Below, one piece after another: positions 17,516 to 26,084 of a stretch of DNA of 64,000 bases. Where the stretch lies: the NCBI RefSeq assembly GCF_022647505.1, contig NZ_CP071409.1, positions 1,364,001 to 1,428,000 on the forward strand, in the 5' to 3' direction. The position numbers were made by a program, and so were the translations under genes. Under the pieces are notes generated by a model. That model saw only the letters and a list, made by a program, of their open reading frames with translations. It did no database searches and was not told the origin of the DNA. Every line of letters starts with the position of its first letter. The first letter of the stretch is position 1. This stretch comes from [Pantoea] beijingensis (GTDB lineage: Bacteria > Pseudomonadota > Gammaproteobacteria > Enterobacterales > Enterobacteriaceae).

Positions 17516-18462
17516 TGAGGAAAACCGCCGTCTCAAAAAGATGTATGCCGAAGAGCGACTCAAGGCCGAAATTATTCAGGAGGCCATGGCAAAAAAGTGG
17601 TGAAGCCATCGCACAGAAAGCAGATGGCACAGGATGCGGTCAGAAGCCGAAGCGTCAGCATACGTTTTGCCTGCCAGTTGTTTGCTGTCAGCGAAAGTTG
17701 TTATCGCTGGCAGCCCCGGCTGAGTGAAGAAAATGCCATTATTGCCGACTGGCTGATTCGCATCACTGACAGTCAGCGCAACTGGGGGTTTGGTCTGTGC
17801 TTTTTGTATCTGCTTAACGTAAAAGGCTTTAAATTCAACCACAAAAGAGTTTATCGCATTTACTGCGAATTGTCGCTGAACATGCGGATCAAGCCGAAAA
17901 AACGACTGAAACGGGATAAATCCGAACCGCTGGCGGTGCCTGAAAACAGCAATGAGTGCTGGTCGATGGGTTTCATGCACGATCAACTGTCAGATGGTCG
18001 TTCCGTCCGTTTACTGAATGTTATTGATGACTTCAACCGTGAAGCGCTGGCGATTGAGGTGGATTTTTCTCTGCCTGCAAATCGGGTGGTAAGGACTCTC
18101 GAACAACTCATTGAATGGAAAGGTAAACCGACAGCAATACGATGCGATAACGGACCAGAATATACCGGCAAAATACTGATGACATGGGCAGCTCAGCAGA
18201 ATATCACGCTGCGTTTTATACAACCGGGCAAACCTCAGCAAAATGCTTATATTGAGCGATATAACCGGACAGTGCGTTATGACTGGCTGGGGCAGCACCT
18301 GTTTACATCACTGGGTGAATTGCAGGACTATGCCACGCGGTGGCAATGGTTTTATAATCACGAACGCCCGAATATGGCACTGAATGGCTTTACGCCGATG
18401 CAGCATATTCAACGTATGAACTGATTCTACTTATCACCTCCGTTAAAAATGGGGGGACTACC
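17516..18462 (+). mobile_element. IS1222-like insertion sequence, 5'-truncated copy
   Basis: From GAGGAAAACCGCCG onward this matches the complete copy at 12219-13165 base for base with scattered differences. It lacks the left inverted repeat and most of OrfA, and ends at the same right end GGGGGGACTACC. Left of the break is unrelated DNA. It has the same orientation as the complete copy, 4.35 kb away. Confidence 0.9.
17597..18424 (+). pseudogene. IS1222-like OrfB, catalytically dead copy
   Basis: An open 275-codon frame nearly identical to OrfB of the complete copy. However, the first catalytic Asp has become Gly: ECWSMGFMH here versus ECWSMDFMH in the other copy (codon GAC to GGT). The Asp in IRCDNGPEY and the Glu in YIERYN remain. 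With OrfA and the left end lost as well, it cannot move by itself. Confidence 0.9.
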
Positions 18463-18935
18463 GAATGACCACGGGGGAGTTCTTACAGATAAATGGAACG
18501 GCAACGGTCGGAGCTGGTTGTTCACCAAATGGACTTCAGGGCAGAACACCGGAAGGTGCCATTTTATCCTGTGTTAATGGCGTATGGACGGGGGCGGTTG
18601 TTAATGGACGTTATGTTCCTGCGGGAGCACATAGTGGTTCTTATTCAGGAAGTAATACGACAGGTAAACCATTTAAACTTTATGCTTTCGGTCGAAATCC
18701 ACCGGGAGCAAAGGTTCCATCAGGTGATGCTGACAACTGTGCCAATACTTTTGCCCTAACCGGAATAGTCAATGGTATTACGGTTGCTAATGCGACAAGT
18801 GCTAATTCTAAATGGAGTAAAAGTGGCAGTATCGCGTTTGATGTTCCTGTCGGAGCATCATGGTCCATTGTTTCTAACGGTATGAGGGAATATGGCTGTG
18901 GTCCCGGAAATTTTAGTGTGATTAACTACCAGTAA
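18463..18935 (+). pseudogene. PilV/shufflon-type pilus tip C-terminal segment, N-terminus lost
   Basis: The frame starts at the IS end; the first ATG is 18465. It opens with [23 protein letters not shown] and [10 protein letters not shown], which resemble the conserved joint where PilV minor pilins of type IVb conjugative pili meet their exchangeable shufflon tails. The rest is a Gly/Ser/Asn-rich domain with two Cys pairs, ending [13 protein letters not shown]. The PilV body and the pil genes are missing, so this is a remnant of a conjugative or pilus-bearing element cut by the IS. Confidence 0.65.
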
Positions 18936-19207
18936 TTATCCTGAATAAAGATACTGTCCGTGATAATAGCATTTATGAAAATAGATATACTCGACGGCCT
19001 TGTGCGTTCCAGAGACGTCGCAGATGGTGCGCTTACATTTCAAAAATATTCCGTTGCATTTGTCTGTTTTCAATGGAAATAAAAAAAATCCTAAGCAGGA
19101 GGTTATAAAGATGTTTATTTTGCAGAGGGGTTAATGACTTGTGTGTCCTAAAGCATTGATGAAATCCATAACTATCTACCTCTCATTACTCTCATTCGCA
19201 TGTTATA

Positions 19208-19555
19208 TCAATCATAAAGCCACTTTCCTGCTTTCGCTGATTCGGAAAACATTTTCACTGTTAAGGGTTTACGAGTTCGTTCTACATCTTCCCGTTTTAA
19301 TTTAAACCATCGTGTAAGCAGTGGTGTATTCTCCCAAGGAAAGTAATACGACCATTTAACTTCTGATAAATCTACATTAAATTTTTTTTCAAATTTATCC
19401 AAAGCTTCATGCAGGTCATCGCCGGGAGCTTCAAATAAATCAGAATCAAGTTCTAAAGGGATTTCTTGCCAGTTGCGGTCTAAATATCCTGAGATCTCTT
19501 CTCTGAAGAGATCTAACACTTCTTGCTGAATTGTGTCCATCAAAAAGATGTCCAT
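19208..19555 (-). CDS. DUF1493 family protein
   Basis: A 115-residue acidic protein of the DUF1493 family, small helical proteins that look like acyl carriers. The stretch GDDLHEALDKFEKKFNVDLSEVKWSYYFPWENTPLLTRWFKLKR is typical. In other enterobacteria such genes lie beside orphan hcp and toxin-like genes, as here, and an immunity or chaperone role has been guessed but is not shown. A second ATG at 19537 could also be the start; neither has a strong site. Confidence 0.75.
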   Translation of the reverse strand: MDIFLMDTIQQEVLDLFREEISGYLDRNWQEIPLELDSDLFEAPGDDLHEALDKFEKKFNVDLSEVKWSYYFPWENTPLLTRWFKLKREDVERTRKPLTVKMFSESAKAGKWLYD

Positions 19556-19623
19556 TGTATGCGATCTTTAGGACGTGCAATTAGGTTGTATTTTGCCTGA
19601 GTTTTCCTTGATACCTGGTAAAT

Positions 19624-19989
19624 TTAATTCACAAGACCAACCCAGCCTAACCACGGAACATATCGTGCTATGACAGCGGCAAGATTATTTGTTTTTCTCA
19701 TTCTTACACCAACTGGTGTAGGAACTCTAATACCAAAAGGAGCTCGTGCATTTCGTAAAAGTATTCTCCCATATTTGGAAATGACACTTGTCCCTTTGAT
19801 TGCCTCTCCCGGTTTCGTTCTGGTTTTTAACCATGGTTGCCCAGCGAGAATAGCAGCACCTGACTCAATGCCAATCCCAAGTTCATCACAAAATTGCTCA
19901 AGGAAAATTACATCAAATAGTTCACCTGCTGACAGGTTATATTGTCCGTGGTAGAAATAGGTTCCGTTTAGTTCTTCTGTGGTATCCAT
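19624..19989 (-). CDS. Hcp-associated hypothetical protein, probably shortened
   Basis: A 121-residue protein beginning MDTTEELNGTYFYHGQYNLSAGELFDVIFLEQFCDELGI, a pattern I associate with proteins encoded next to Hcp in enterobacterial type VI secretion loci. The C-terminal part has RVPTPVGVRMRKTNNLAAVIARYVPWLGWVGLVN, then a stop. Relatives, as I recall them, continue with a membrane-like helix, so this copy may be truncated. It follows the broken hcp by 11 bases and precedes the DUF1493 gene by 68, which fits an effector-immunity-type set, but the activity is unknown. Confidence 0.55.
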   Translation of the reverse strand: MDTTEELNGTYFYHGQYNLSAGELFDVIFLEQFCDELGIGIESGAAILAGQPWLKTRTKPGEAIKGTSVISKYGRILLRNARAPFGIRVPTPVGVRMRKTNNLAAVIARYVPWLGWVGLVN

Positions 19990-20000
19990 TCAATCACCTA

Positions 20001-20483
20001 TTAGGCTGTCTGCCGTTCATTCCAGGCATCGGTGAAAATTATGTTCCCATCACAATGCTTCCAGGTGATTTTTTCATACCGTAGCTCGACAGATTCAAGA
20101 TGATTGTTGTTCTTGTCTTCGGGGGAAGCCATTGTAGGGGAGATTGATACGATCCGAACACCTTCGAGTAGCATGTTGAAGTATTCCACTTCTTGACCCG
20201 CATCGTTAATTTTATACCATTTTATTTCGGCAGATTTCAGGTTCTGACCAGTGGCTACTGCTTTGTATAGGTATGGGCTGGAATAGTCGAATTCTTTGAC
20301 GATAATCATTGGTGAATGTTGACGAGTGCCAGTAGGTTTGCCTGTGGCATTATCAGTAGGAATAGATAGGTTATGGTGGAAACCTTTAAACTCAATGCTG
20401 AATTCCCTGTCTGCGACATCACAACCGCCTTTGATTAGTGCCCCACCATCATCATAGAGCTACATATTACCCGGAATAGCCAT
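20001..20483 (-). pseudogene. Orphan type VI secretion Hcp with a premature amber codon
   Basis: Hcp forms the hexameric tube of the type VI secretion needle. The frame from ATG 20483 reads MAIPGNM, then TAG at 20460-20462, then LYDDGGALIKGGCDVADREFSIE to FDYSSPYLYKAVATGQNLKSAEIKWYKINDAGQEVEYFN and ELRYEKITWKHCDGNIIFTDAWNE. The family normally has Trp at the amber position, so a single TGG-to-TAG change explains it. Total length is about 160 codons, as usual for Hcp. ATG 20309 could still start a 102-residue C-terminal piece. No other secretion-system gene is in the window. Confidence 0.88.
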
Positions 20484-20715
20484 GTCCTTTTTTCCTTATG
20501 TCGTTATATATCCCTGTAAATAGTGTATCTATTGAGTGGAGGTGAGTAAATAACACAATGTGTTTTTTGCTCCCAAGAGAATTCGAGATCTGCTTCTATC
20601 AAACCGCACCAATATTCACTGAAATGTATCCCATTAGTAAACCAGAACCAGTATAGTGATCACTTTGTACTTTTATTTCAAATACTTAATAAATGAAAAA
20701 AGTACTGCTGCATCA

Positions 20716-21975
20716 TTATCTTGTGGTTTCTGATTTAAGCTTTGTCTTGGTAGGAATTGCACCCATACTCGTCCATCCATAAGAAGCAGCTTCGACATGC
20801 TCTCCCCACCAGTTCATCATCTCTCTACGCTGTTCAAGGTATTGAGAGCGATTATACGCTCTTCTGACCTCGTTCGTGTCGATATGAGCCAACGCCGCTT
20901 CGATAACGTCAGGTGGAAACCCTTTTTCGTTGAGGATTGTAGAAGCAATCGATCTCATTCCATGAGCCACAAGCAGATCTTTGAAGTCCATACGTTTTAG
21001 TGCCATGTTTGCTGTTTGACTGTTCATTGGTTCAAGCGGATTACGATAGCCGGGGAAAACATGATCTCTGTGCCTACTGATGGGCTTCATCACTTCCAGA
21101 ATAGCCAAAGCATGTTCAGACAATGGAACGATGTGCTCACGCTTCATCTTCATGCGGCCAGCAGGGATACGCCATTCTTTTGATTCAAAATCGATCTCAT
21201 CCCAGCGAGTCATTGATGCTTCTGCTGGACGAGTCATTGTGAGTAATTGCCATTCGATGAGACAGCGAGTTTGCCGTCCAATACTGGCAAAAGCCAGAGT
21301 CTTCATCAGAAGTGGTAGTTGTTCAGGTAAGAGGGCAGGGCGATGCTTCACCTTTGGTTTATGGAATGTTCGCCCGATTCGTGCAGCGGGGTTTACAGAT
21401 ACCAGACCAGAATTAAGGGCGTAATCCATAATTTCATTGATACGTTGGTTTAGACGCTTGACAGTTTCGAGTCTTCCGGCAGCGTGTGTTGGCTCTAACG
21501 CTCCGATGAACTGCTGAGCCGTGATGTTAGCAATGGGCATAGAGCCAATATGTGGGAATACATATTTACTCATAGAACGCCAGATATCGTTTAACGTATG
21601 GGTTGCCAGCCCCGCTGATTCTTTGGTTTTAAACCAGTCTCCTGCAACCTTTTCAAAGGTGCTTTCTGTGGCACTTTTTTGCCGCAACTGCTCGGTTTTT
21701 TTATGCTCCTGCGGATCAATATCTTTGCTCAATAGAAGACGGGCATCTTCACGAAGTTGACGAGCCTCAGAGAGAGATACAGCAGGGTAAGCACCAAAGC
21801 TAATCATTGCGCGTTTGCGAGTGAAAGGTTTGTAATAGCGGAATCGCCAGAGTTTTGAGCCACCGGGCTTAACCAGTAGTTCTAAGCCGTCCCCGTCATA
21901 CAGGATAGTGGCACGTTCAGTCGCTTTGGAATTTTTGACTTCGGTGTTGTTAAGGGGCTTTGTCTGACGCGCCAT
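20716..21975 (-). CDS. Tyrosine recombinase, P4-type integrase (int1)
   Basis: A 419-residue integrase with an N-terminal arm-binding part (LLVKPGGSKLWRFRYYKPFTRKR and SFGAYPAVSLSEARQLREDA are typical of P4-like integrases), a SAM-like core-binding domain (about 100-190) and the catalytic domain. Catalytic residues are Arg in MTRPAEAS, the His-x-x-Arg in VAHGMRSIA, and Tyr in NRSQYLEQRR. ATG 21975 has GGAG upstream. It reads leftward, away from the 48-bp tRNA repeat at 22180, about 205 bases from its start. It therefore probably belonged to a second island left of that repeat, whose outer end I cannot find. Confidence 0.92.
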   Translation of the reverse strand: MARQTKPLNNTEVKNSKATERATILYDGDGLELLVKPGGSKLWRFRYYKPFTRKRAMISFGAYPAVSLSEARQLREDARLLLSKDIDPQEHKKTEQLRQKSATESTFEKVAGDWFKTKESAGLATHTLNDIWRSMSKYVFPHIGSMPIANITAQQFIGALEPTHAAGRLETVKRLNQRINEIMDYALNSGLVSVNPAARIGRTFHKPKVKHRPALLPEQLPLLMKTLAFASIGRQTRCLIEWQLLTMTRPAEASMTRWDEIDFESKEWRIPAGRMKMKREHIVPLSEHALAILEVMKPISRHRDHVFPGYRNPLEPMNSQTANMALKRMDFKDLLVAHGMRSIASTILNEKGFPPDVIEAALAHIDTNEVRRAYNRSQYLEQRREMMNWWGEHVEAASYGWTSMGAIPTKTKLKSETTR

Positions 21976-21994
21976 ATCATTCTCCAATCACTGG

Positions 21995-22048
21995 TTAGGC
22001 ATATGGCTCAGACGACACGATGGATTGTATGCCTAAAGATATGCCTAA
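21995..22048. repeat. Three TATGCCTAA boxes upstream of int1
   Basis: TATGCCTAA occurs at 22028-22036 and 22040-22048 as a direct repeat spaced 12 bases, and once inverted at 21995-22003, overlapping the int1 promoter region. They could be integrase arm-type sites or an autoregulatory operator. Confidence 0.6.
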
Positions 22049-22179
22049 AAATGTTGGATTTCACTGTATCAGTGTGGACTTTGCTAGAACAGAAAAACAG
22101 CAGGTCTTTGCAACCTACTGTTTATTCTGTTTTTTATAGTCTTGTCTGTACTTCGCTAGACAAAACGTTGGGGGAAATT

Positions 22180-22227
22180 TGGTCGGCACGAGAGGATTTG
22201 AACCTCCGACCCCTGACACCCCATGAC
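22180..22227. repeat. attL-type repeat: 48 bp of the tRNA-Pro 3' part
   Basis: Forty-eight bases identical to 33609-33656, comprising the 3' part of tRNA-Pro from the anticodon arm to CCA (minus strand). It marks one end of an 11.4-kb island inserted at proL. Only the tRNA gene at 33609-33685 is complete. Confidence 0.92.
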
Positions 22228-22253
22228 CTACTTGGAACATCAGTAGGTCATGG
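22221..22253. repeat. Perfect palindrome across the island edge
   Basis: CCATGACCTACT and AGTAGGTCATGG are 12-bp perfect arms around a 9-base centre. The outer 7 bases of the left arm belong to the tRNA repeat, and the rest is island DNA. The geometry is like a tyrosine recombinase core site, or it may be a hairpin ahead of int2 (start 22296). Confidence 0.75.
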
Positions 22254-22295
22254 TAATCCTTTTCATAGCAGCATTCACACAAGAGGAAAATGTGA

Positions 22296-23285
22296 ATGGC
22301 TGCAATACGACAACTACCTTCTGGCAAGTGGAACGTTCAAATAAGAATCGCTGGACGTAGACCAGTTTCATCTACTCACCTGACACGAGAAAAAGCTCAA
22401 GCATGGGCTAAATCTCATGAGCAAAATCACCCCAATCAAAATTTAGATTCGCCCCAACGAGGCAGACCCAAAATCAACACGATCGCTAAGTTAGCACCAG
22501 ACTATCTTAAGGAAGTTATGACCATAAGCGGGAAACAGCGTGGGGGTTATGAAGCCATTATGTATAAGCTCAATACGCTATCGAGATACTTCGACAATGT
22601 GCCGATTGATGGTATCACAAGTGAAGCAGTGGCTGGGTATCGCAGTGAGCGTATGGGATCTGTTGCTGGAAGCACTGTGCGACTTGAGATGCAGTTACTT
22701 TCAAGATTGTTACGTTGGGCGAAAGCCGAGAAAGGAATCAAATGTGAAGACGTGGTACAACCAGTGAAGTTACCACCGCCGGGAAAGCCTCGTGAAAAGA
22801 TCATTGAACCTCTGGAATATAAGATGTTGCTTGATGTGATTAGTCCCCGTATTAAGCCAATCGTGATGCTTGCATACGAAACTGCGATGCGGCGTGGTGA
22901 GATTTTGAGTGTTAGGCCCAATATGGTGAATTTCAGATTGAGGGTTATCCATCTGACGGAAACAAAAAATGGTGAAAGCCGAGATGTTCCACTTTCATCT
23001 ATGGCTTTGTCCCTACTAAAAGAGCTATGCGATGGAAAAGACGGCAACCAGTTGCTCTTTCCATACGTGGATTACACGGTTTCGCAGGCCTTCAGGAGAG
23101 CTGCAAAGCGTATAAAATTGTCAGACGTTTGTTTTCATAGTCTTAGACACACTGCGATAACTCGCTACGCTGAGAAAGGGTTAAACACAATCCAGTTACA
23201 GTGCATTTCTGGGCATAAGAGTATTGGCATGTTGGCACGCTATAGCCATTTGAAAGCAAGTTCTGTTGCTGACTTAATGGGATAA
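22296..23285 (+). CDS. Tyrosine recombinase (int2), island integrase
   Basis: A 329-residue phage-type integrase. It has an N-terminal AP2-like arm domain (MAAIRQLPSGKWNVQIRIAGRRP), a core-binding domain around 60-150, and the catalytic domain with Arg in TAMRRGEILS, HSLRHTAITR (His-x-x-Arg), a following His in SGHKSIGM and the nucleophile Tyr in LARYSHLK. AGAGGA lies 9 bases before the ATG. It begins 68 bases inside the attL repeat and reads into the island, so it is the most likely enzyme for insertion at proL. A palindromic hairpin AGGGCAG...CTGCCCT at about 23297-23316 follows the stop. Confidence 0.92.
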   Translation: MAAIRQLPSGKWNVQIRIAGRRPVSSTHLTREKAQAWAKSHEQNHPNQNLDSPQRGRPKINTIAKLAPDYLKEVMTISGKQRGGYEAIMYKLNTLSRYFDNVPIDGITSEAVAGYRSERMGSVAGSTVRLEMQLLSRLLRWAKAEKGIKCEDVVQPVKLPPPGKPREKIIEPLEYKMLLDVISPRIKPIVMLAYETAMRRGEILSVRPNMVNFRLRVIHLTETKNGESRDVPLSSMALSLLKELCDGKDGNQLLFPYVDYTVSQAFRRAAKRIKLSDVCFHSLRHTAITRYAEKGLNTIQLQCISGHKSIGMLARYSHLKASSVADLMG

Positions 23286-23411
23286 GAAACAATAAACAGG
23301 GCAGAAATTTCTGCCCTAAGCTAAAGTCTACAGATAACTCGACTAACATCTTGTGCTGTATTTCTCTTCATAACATTTGCTACAAGCAGCAGTCGTTGAT
23401 TAATTAGTGAT

Positions 23412-25025
23412 TTAATAATTGGGGTTGATACGTGCTGATACGCCAGCATGCTCTTTCAAGAGGTAAAGAAGGCCGCCTCCATCAATGAGTTCAATCGGTT
23501 TGTCTTCGCAGAACCGGTATGCGTCTTTACCGTATTGGCTTGTACACACCAGAATTCCTTTGTTAGCTCCCTCATTCATCATTGTTCCGTATAAATCTCT
23601 AACAGAACTGACACCGACAGTGTCTTTGTATCTTTTAGCCTGAATAACAACTTTGCCACCGAGTATCGGACGAGTGTCGAATGCAACTGCATCAACACCG
23701 CCGTCTTTAGTACCTCTTGTGAGTTTTGTGTCCAGCCCCATTTGACTGAAAAGATTTGATACCAATACTTCGAACTCCGACGGAGAAAGCTCCATGAGAT
23801 TTGGTCTTGTTTCAAGCCCAGAGAGAGCATCGCCTTGCTCAATGAAGCGCTTGTCAACCATGTTGAATTCGAGAATAGGCTTCACGGCTTGTAGTTCATC
23901 TGGTCGCCCTGAAACTTGCGCACCTAAACTTCGAAGACATGCACTTTTTTCGACCCTTTCGAGTTTTATTTGCATGAAATCGTCTTTGTGAGCACGAGCA
24001 GATACCAATGTGACTTTTGTGTCATGCCCGCTCGTAGGATCGATAGTTTCAATTACACCGTTAAACAGAACTGACGTTAAAGCAGATGCCTTATCAGCTT
24101 CGAAAAGCTCATGCATTGTGCGTAGTGTGATTGCGGCGATGATGTTTTGATAGAGTTCTTTGATCTCACCAATCTTCCGCGCTTTTGCATCTATGGCATC
24201 TCTTGTTTTGACATATCTGTATTCCAACTCACGGGGTACTACTGAAATTTCAGGTAAATTGTATTCAACCACCAACTCCTTGTTGTCGGGTAAGTATGCC
24301 AACCTAAAGGTTTGGGGAAAGCCGTCCTCAGGGTATTCAGAACGCGTCAACACCATTTCGCAATAAGCCAACACGCTGTCAGGATCGCGGTTAAGATAGT
24401 CTTGTTCAAACTGGTCAACTTCATCATGCTGGCTTTTTATTTCTTGGAGGTAAGCAGTTCTGCGAGTCTGATAATCAGCAACTAAAGCATCAAGCTCAAC
24501 TTTCTGACTTGAAAGTTTAACTGAATGATCTTCCTTACTTTTACTGAAAGATTCTTCTGCACTCTGCAACTCTCGATAATATTTGTTCTTTACCCATGGG
24601 AAAATAGTCTTCCACAAAGCCGGGACGTTAACGACTTTCATCTCAGGCTCAGGATCTGGTAAGAGATGTTTGGGTGTTTTGAAATCTTCGAATTTTGGGA
24701 TTTTTTTCAATGCAGAAAAATCAATCGAATCGTCAAATTCGAGAGTATGTTCCAGAAGTGTTGAAAGCGCGGTGATATTCTCGTTCAGCTCAGCGTTTAG
24801 ATCGGAAACTTCATCTTGACGCTCTTCCAGATACATGATTTTTGCTAACTTATCAGCCTCTTTTTGCTCGCGAAGTCGTTGTGCATTATCACGTTTTATT
24901 TCACGTTCTATACGGCGAACTTCGGCAAAATGATGACGTTCTGATCTTTTACGCTCACGCTCTGCCGCTGCAACTGCTCTGCCCGTAGCACGTATAAAAC
25001 CTTCAAATCCTGATCTCCGTCCCAT
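23412..25025 (-). CDS. Mrr-type restriction endonuclease with long coiled-coil N-terminus
   Basis: A 537-residue protein. Residues 1-90 and the middle are charged coiled coil (RERKRSERHHFAEVRRIEREIKRD and similar). The C-terminal 110 residues are an Mrr/PD-(D/E)xK nuclease: LSPSEFEVLVSNLFSQMGLD, GTKDGGVDAVAFD with the catalytic Asp, and KVVIQAKRYKDTVG with Gln-x-Lys. Such nucleases cleave modified or foreign DNA. The gene lies 3' to 3' with int2 and is divergent from a DUF3800 gene (245 bases between starts). I chose ATG 25025; a TTG at 25046 is in frame but too far upstream of it to be preferred. An antiphage role is inference from domain and place. Confidence 0.82.
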   Translation of the reverse strand: MGRRSGFEGFIRATGRAVAAAERERKRSERHHFAEVRRIEREIKRDNAQRLREQKEADKLAKIMYLEERQDEVSDLNAELNENITALSTLLEHTLEFDDSIDFSALKKIPKFEDFKTPKHLLPDPEPEMKVVNVPALWKTIFPWVKNKYYRELQSAEESFSKSKEDHSVKLSSQKVELDALVADYQTRRTAYLQEIKSQHDEVDQFEQDYLNRDPDSVLAYCEMVLTRSEYPEDGFPQTFRLAYLPDNKELVVEYNLPEISVVPRELEYRYVKTRDAIDAKARKIGEIKELYQNIIAAITLRTMHELFEADKASALTSVLFNGVIETIDPTSGHDTKVTLVSARAHKDDFMQIKLERVEKSACLRSLGAQVSGRPDELQAVKPILEFNMVDKRFIEQGDALSGLETRPNLMELSPSEFEVLVSNLFSQMGLDTKLTRGTKDGGVDAVAFDTRPILGGKVVIQAKRYKDTVGVSSVRDLYGTMMNEGANKGILVCTSQYGKDAYRFCEDKPIELIDGGGLLYLLKEHAGVSARINPNY

Positions 25026-25270
25026 CCCAGTCCCCACAGCCTCCAACCAAAAGTTTGATTTCTAACAAGTGAAGTTGCTTCAAGCAACCATCCATTTAAT
25101 TAAGCTGCACGTAATTTACTCTATTAGTATCAGGCCAATCTATAACATTTAAAAAAAGCAATCGGTTTACATCTTAAAATGTGCGGGTTTGTTGCTTCCA
25201 AACTAATCTGATCATAAGATAGATTTAAGATTAACCTCATGAAGATGAGTTAAAGCGCGTAAGTAAAAGC

Positions 25271-26041
25271 ATGGAATACATAGCATTTGGTGATGAAAGT
25301 GGTACTACAGGAAGTGACCGCTGTTATGGTATTGGTTTGCTATGCATTCGCAAAGATACCCTCGACATCTTCAACGACCGTGTTATGCGATTGAAGCAGA
25401 AGTACGGCATTGTAGGTGAACTGAAATGGTCAAAGATTAAGAATAGCGCAGGCCAAGCGAACATATGCATCGAATTGCTGGCAATGGTATTGAAAAACTC
25501 TTGCTGCTTCCATTCAATCATTGTCGTAAAAAATATGTATCGCAACTGGCAATCTGACAAAGAAGCGGCTTTCTATCAAACGTATACTTTACTGGTTAAA
25601 AACACAGCACGTCAGCTAAAGACACCTCTTGAAGTCATCATCGATCAGAAAATTGACAAGTATAAGAAAAATGATGAAGTTACAGGCATCATTGCGAATA
25701 ACATGCTTGCAATGGATGGTGTAAAAAAATTGGTTCAATCAGTGACGATGCAGAATTCAAAACATCATCTTGGTTTGCAAGTCGTGGACATTCTCACTGG
25801 CGCTGTGAACTCTGGCTACTTGAAATTCCTAAACCCACAATTAGAGTTATCTGTAGCAAAAGAAATCGCATTTAAGCGTATGGCTGCTTTATTGGGTTGG
25901 GATGTCTTTCATTACGATACCTATCCAAATAAAGACTTTAACATCTGGCACTTTCCGCTCGAAATGAGAAGAGTGCCTGATACCATGACCATTAGGGCTA
26001 ACTACAGTGTACCTCTTGTGTCTCGAGACGAGCTTTCATGA
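25271..26041 (+). CDS. DUF3800 domain protein
   Basis: A 256-residue protein of the DUF3800 family, which has an RNase H-like fold. The N-terminal IAFGDESGTTGSDRCYGIGLLCI has the diagnostic Asp-Glu-Ser/Gly, and further acidic residues appear in EVIIDQKIDKYKKND and LGLQVVDILTGAV, where Gln-x-x-Asp is typical. These would form a metal-dependent nuclease-like site. DUF3800 genes are common in mobile elements and defence islands, but the substrate is not known. It is divergent from the Mrr-type gene and is followed after 43 bases by the Dam-type gene on the same strand, so the two probably form an operon. Confidence 0.82.
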   Translation: MEYIAFGDESGTTGSDRCYGIGLLCIRKDTLDIFNDRVMRLKQKYGIVGELKWSKIKNSAGQANICIELLAMVLKNSCCFHSIIVVKNMYRNWQSDKEAAFYQTYTLLVKNTARQLKTPLEVIIDQKIDKYKKNDEVTGIIANNMLAMDGVKKLVQSVTMQNSKHHLGLQVVDILTGAVNSGYLKFLNPQLELSVAKEIAFKRMAALLGWDVFHYDTYPNKDFNIWHFPLEMRRVPDTMTIRANYSVPLVSRDELS

Positions 26042-26084
26042 TTGATTTGAAGACCGCTCACCTTTCGGTATGGGATAGATTAAA

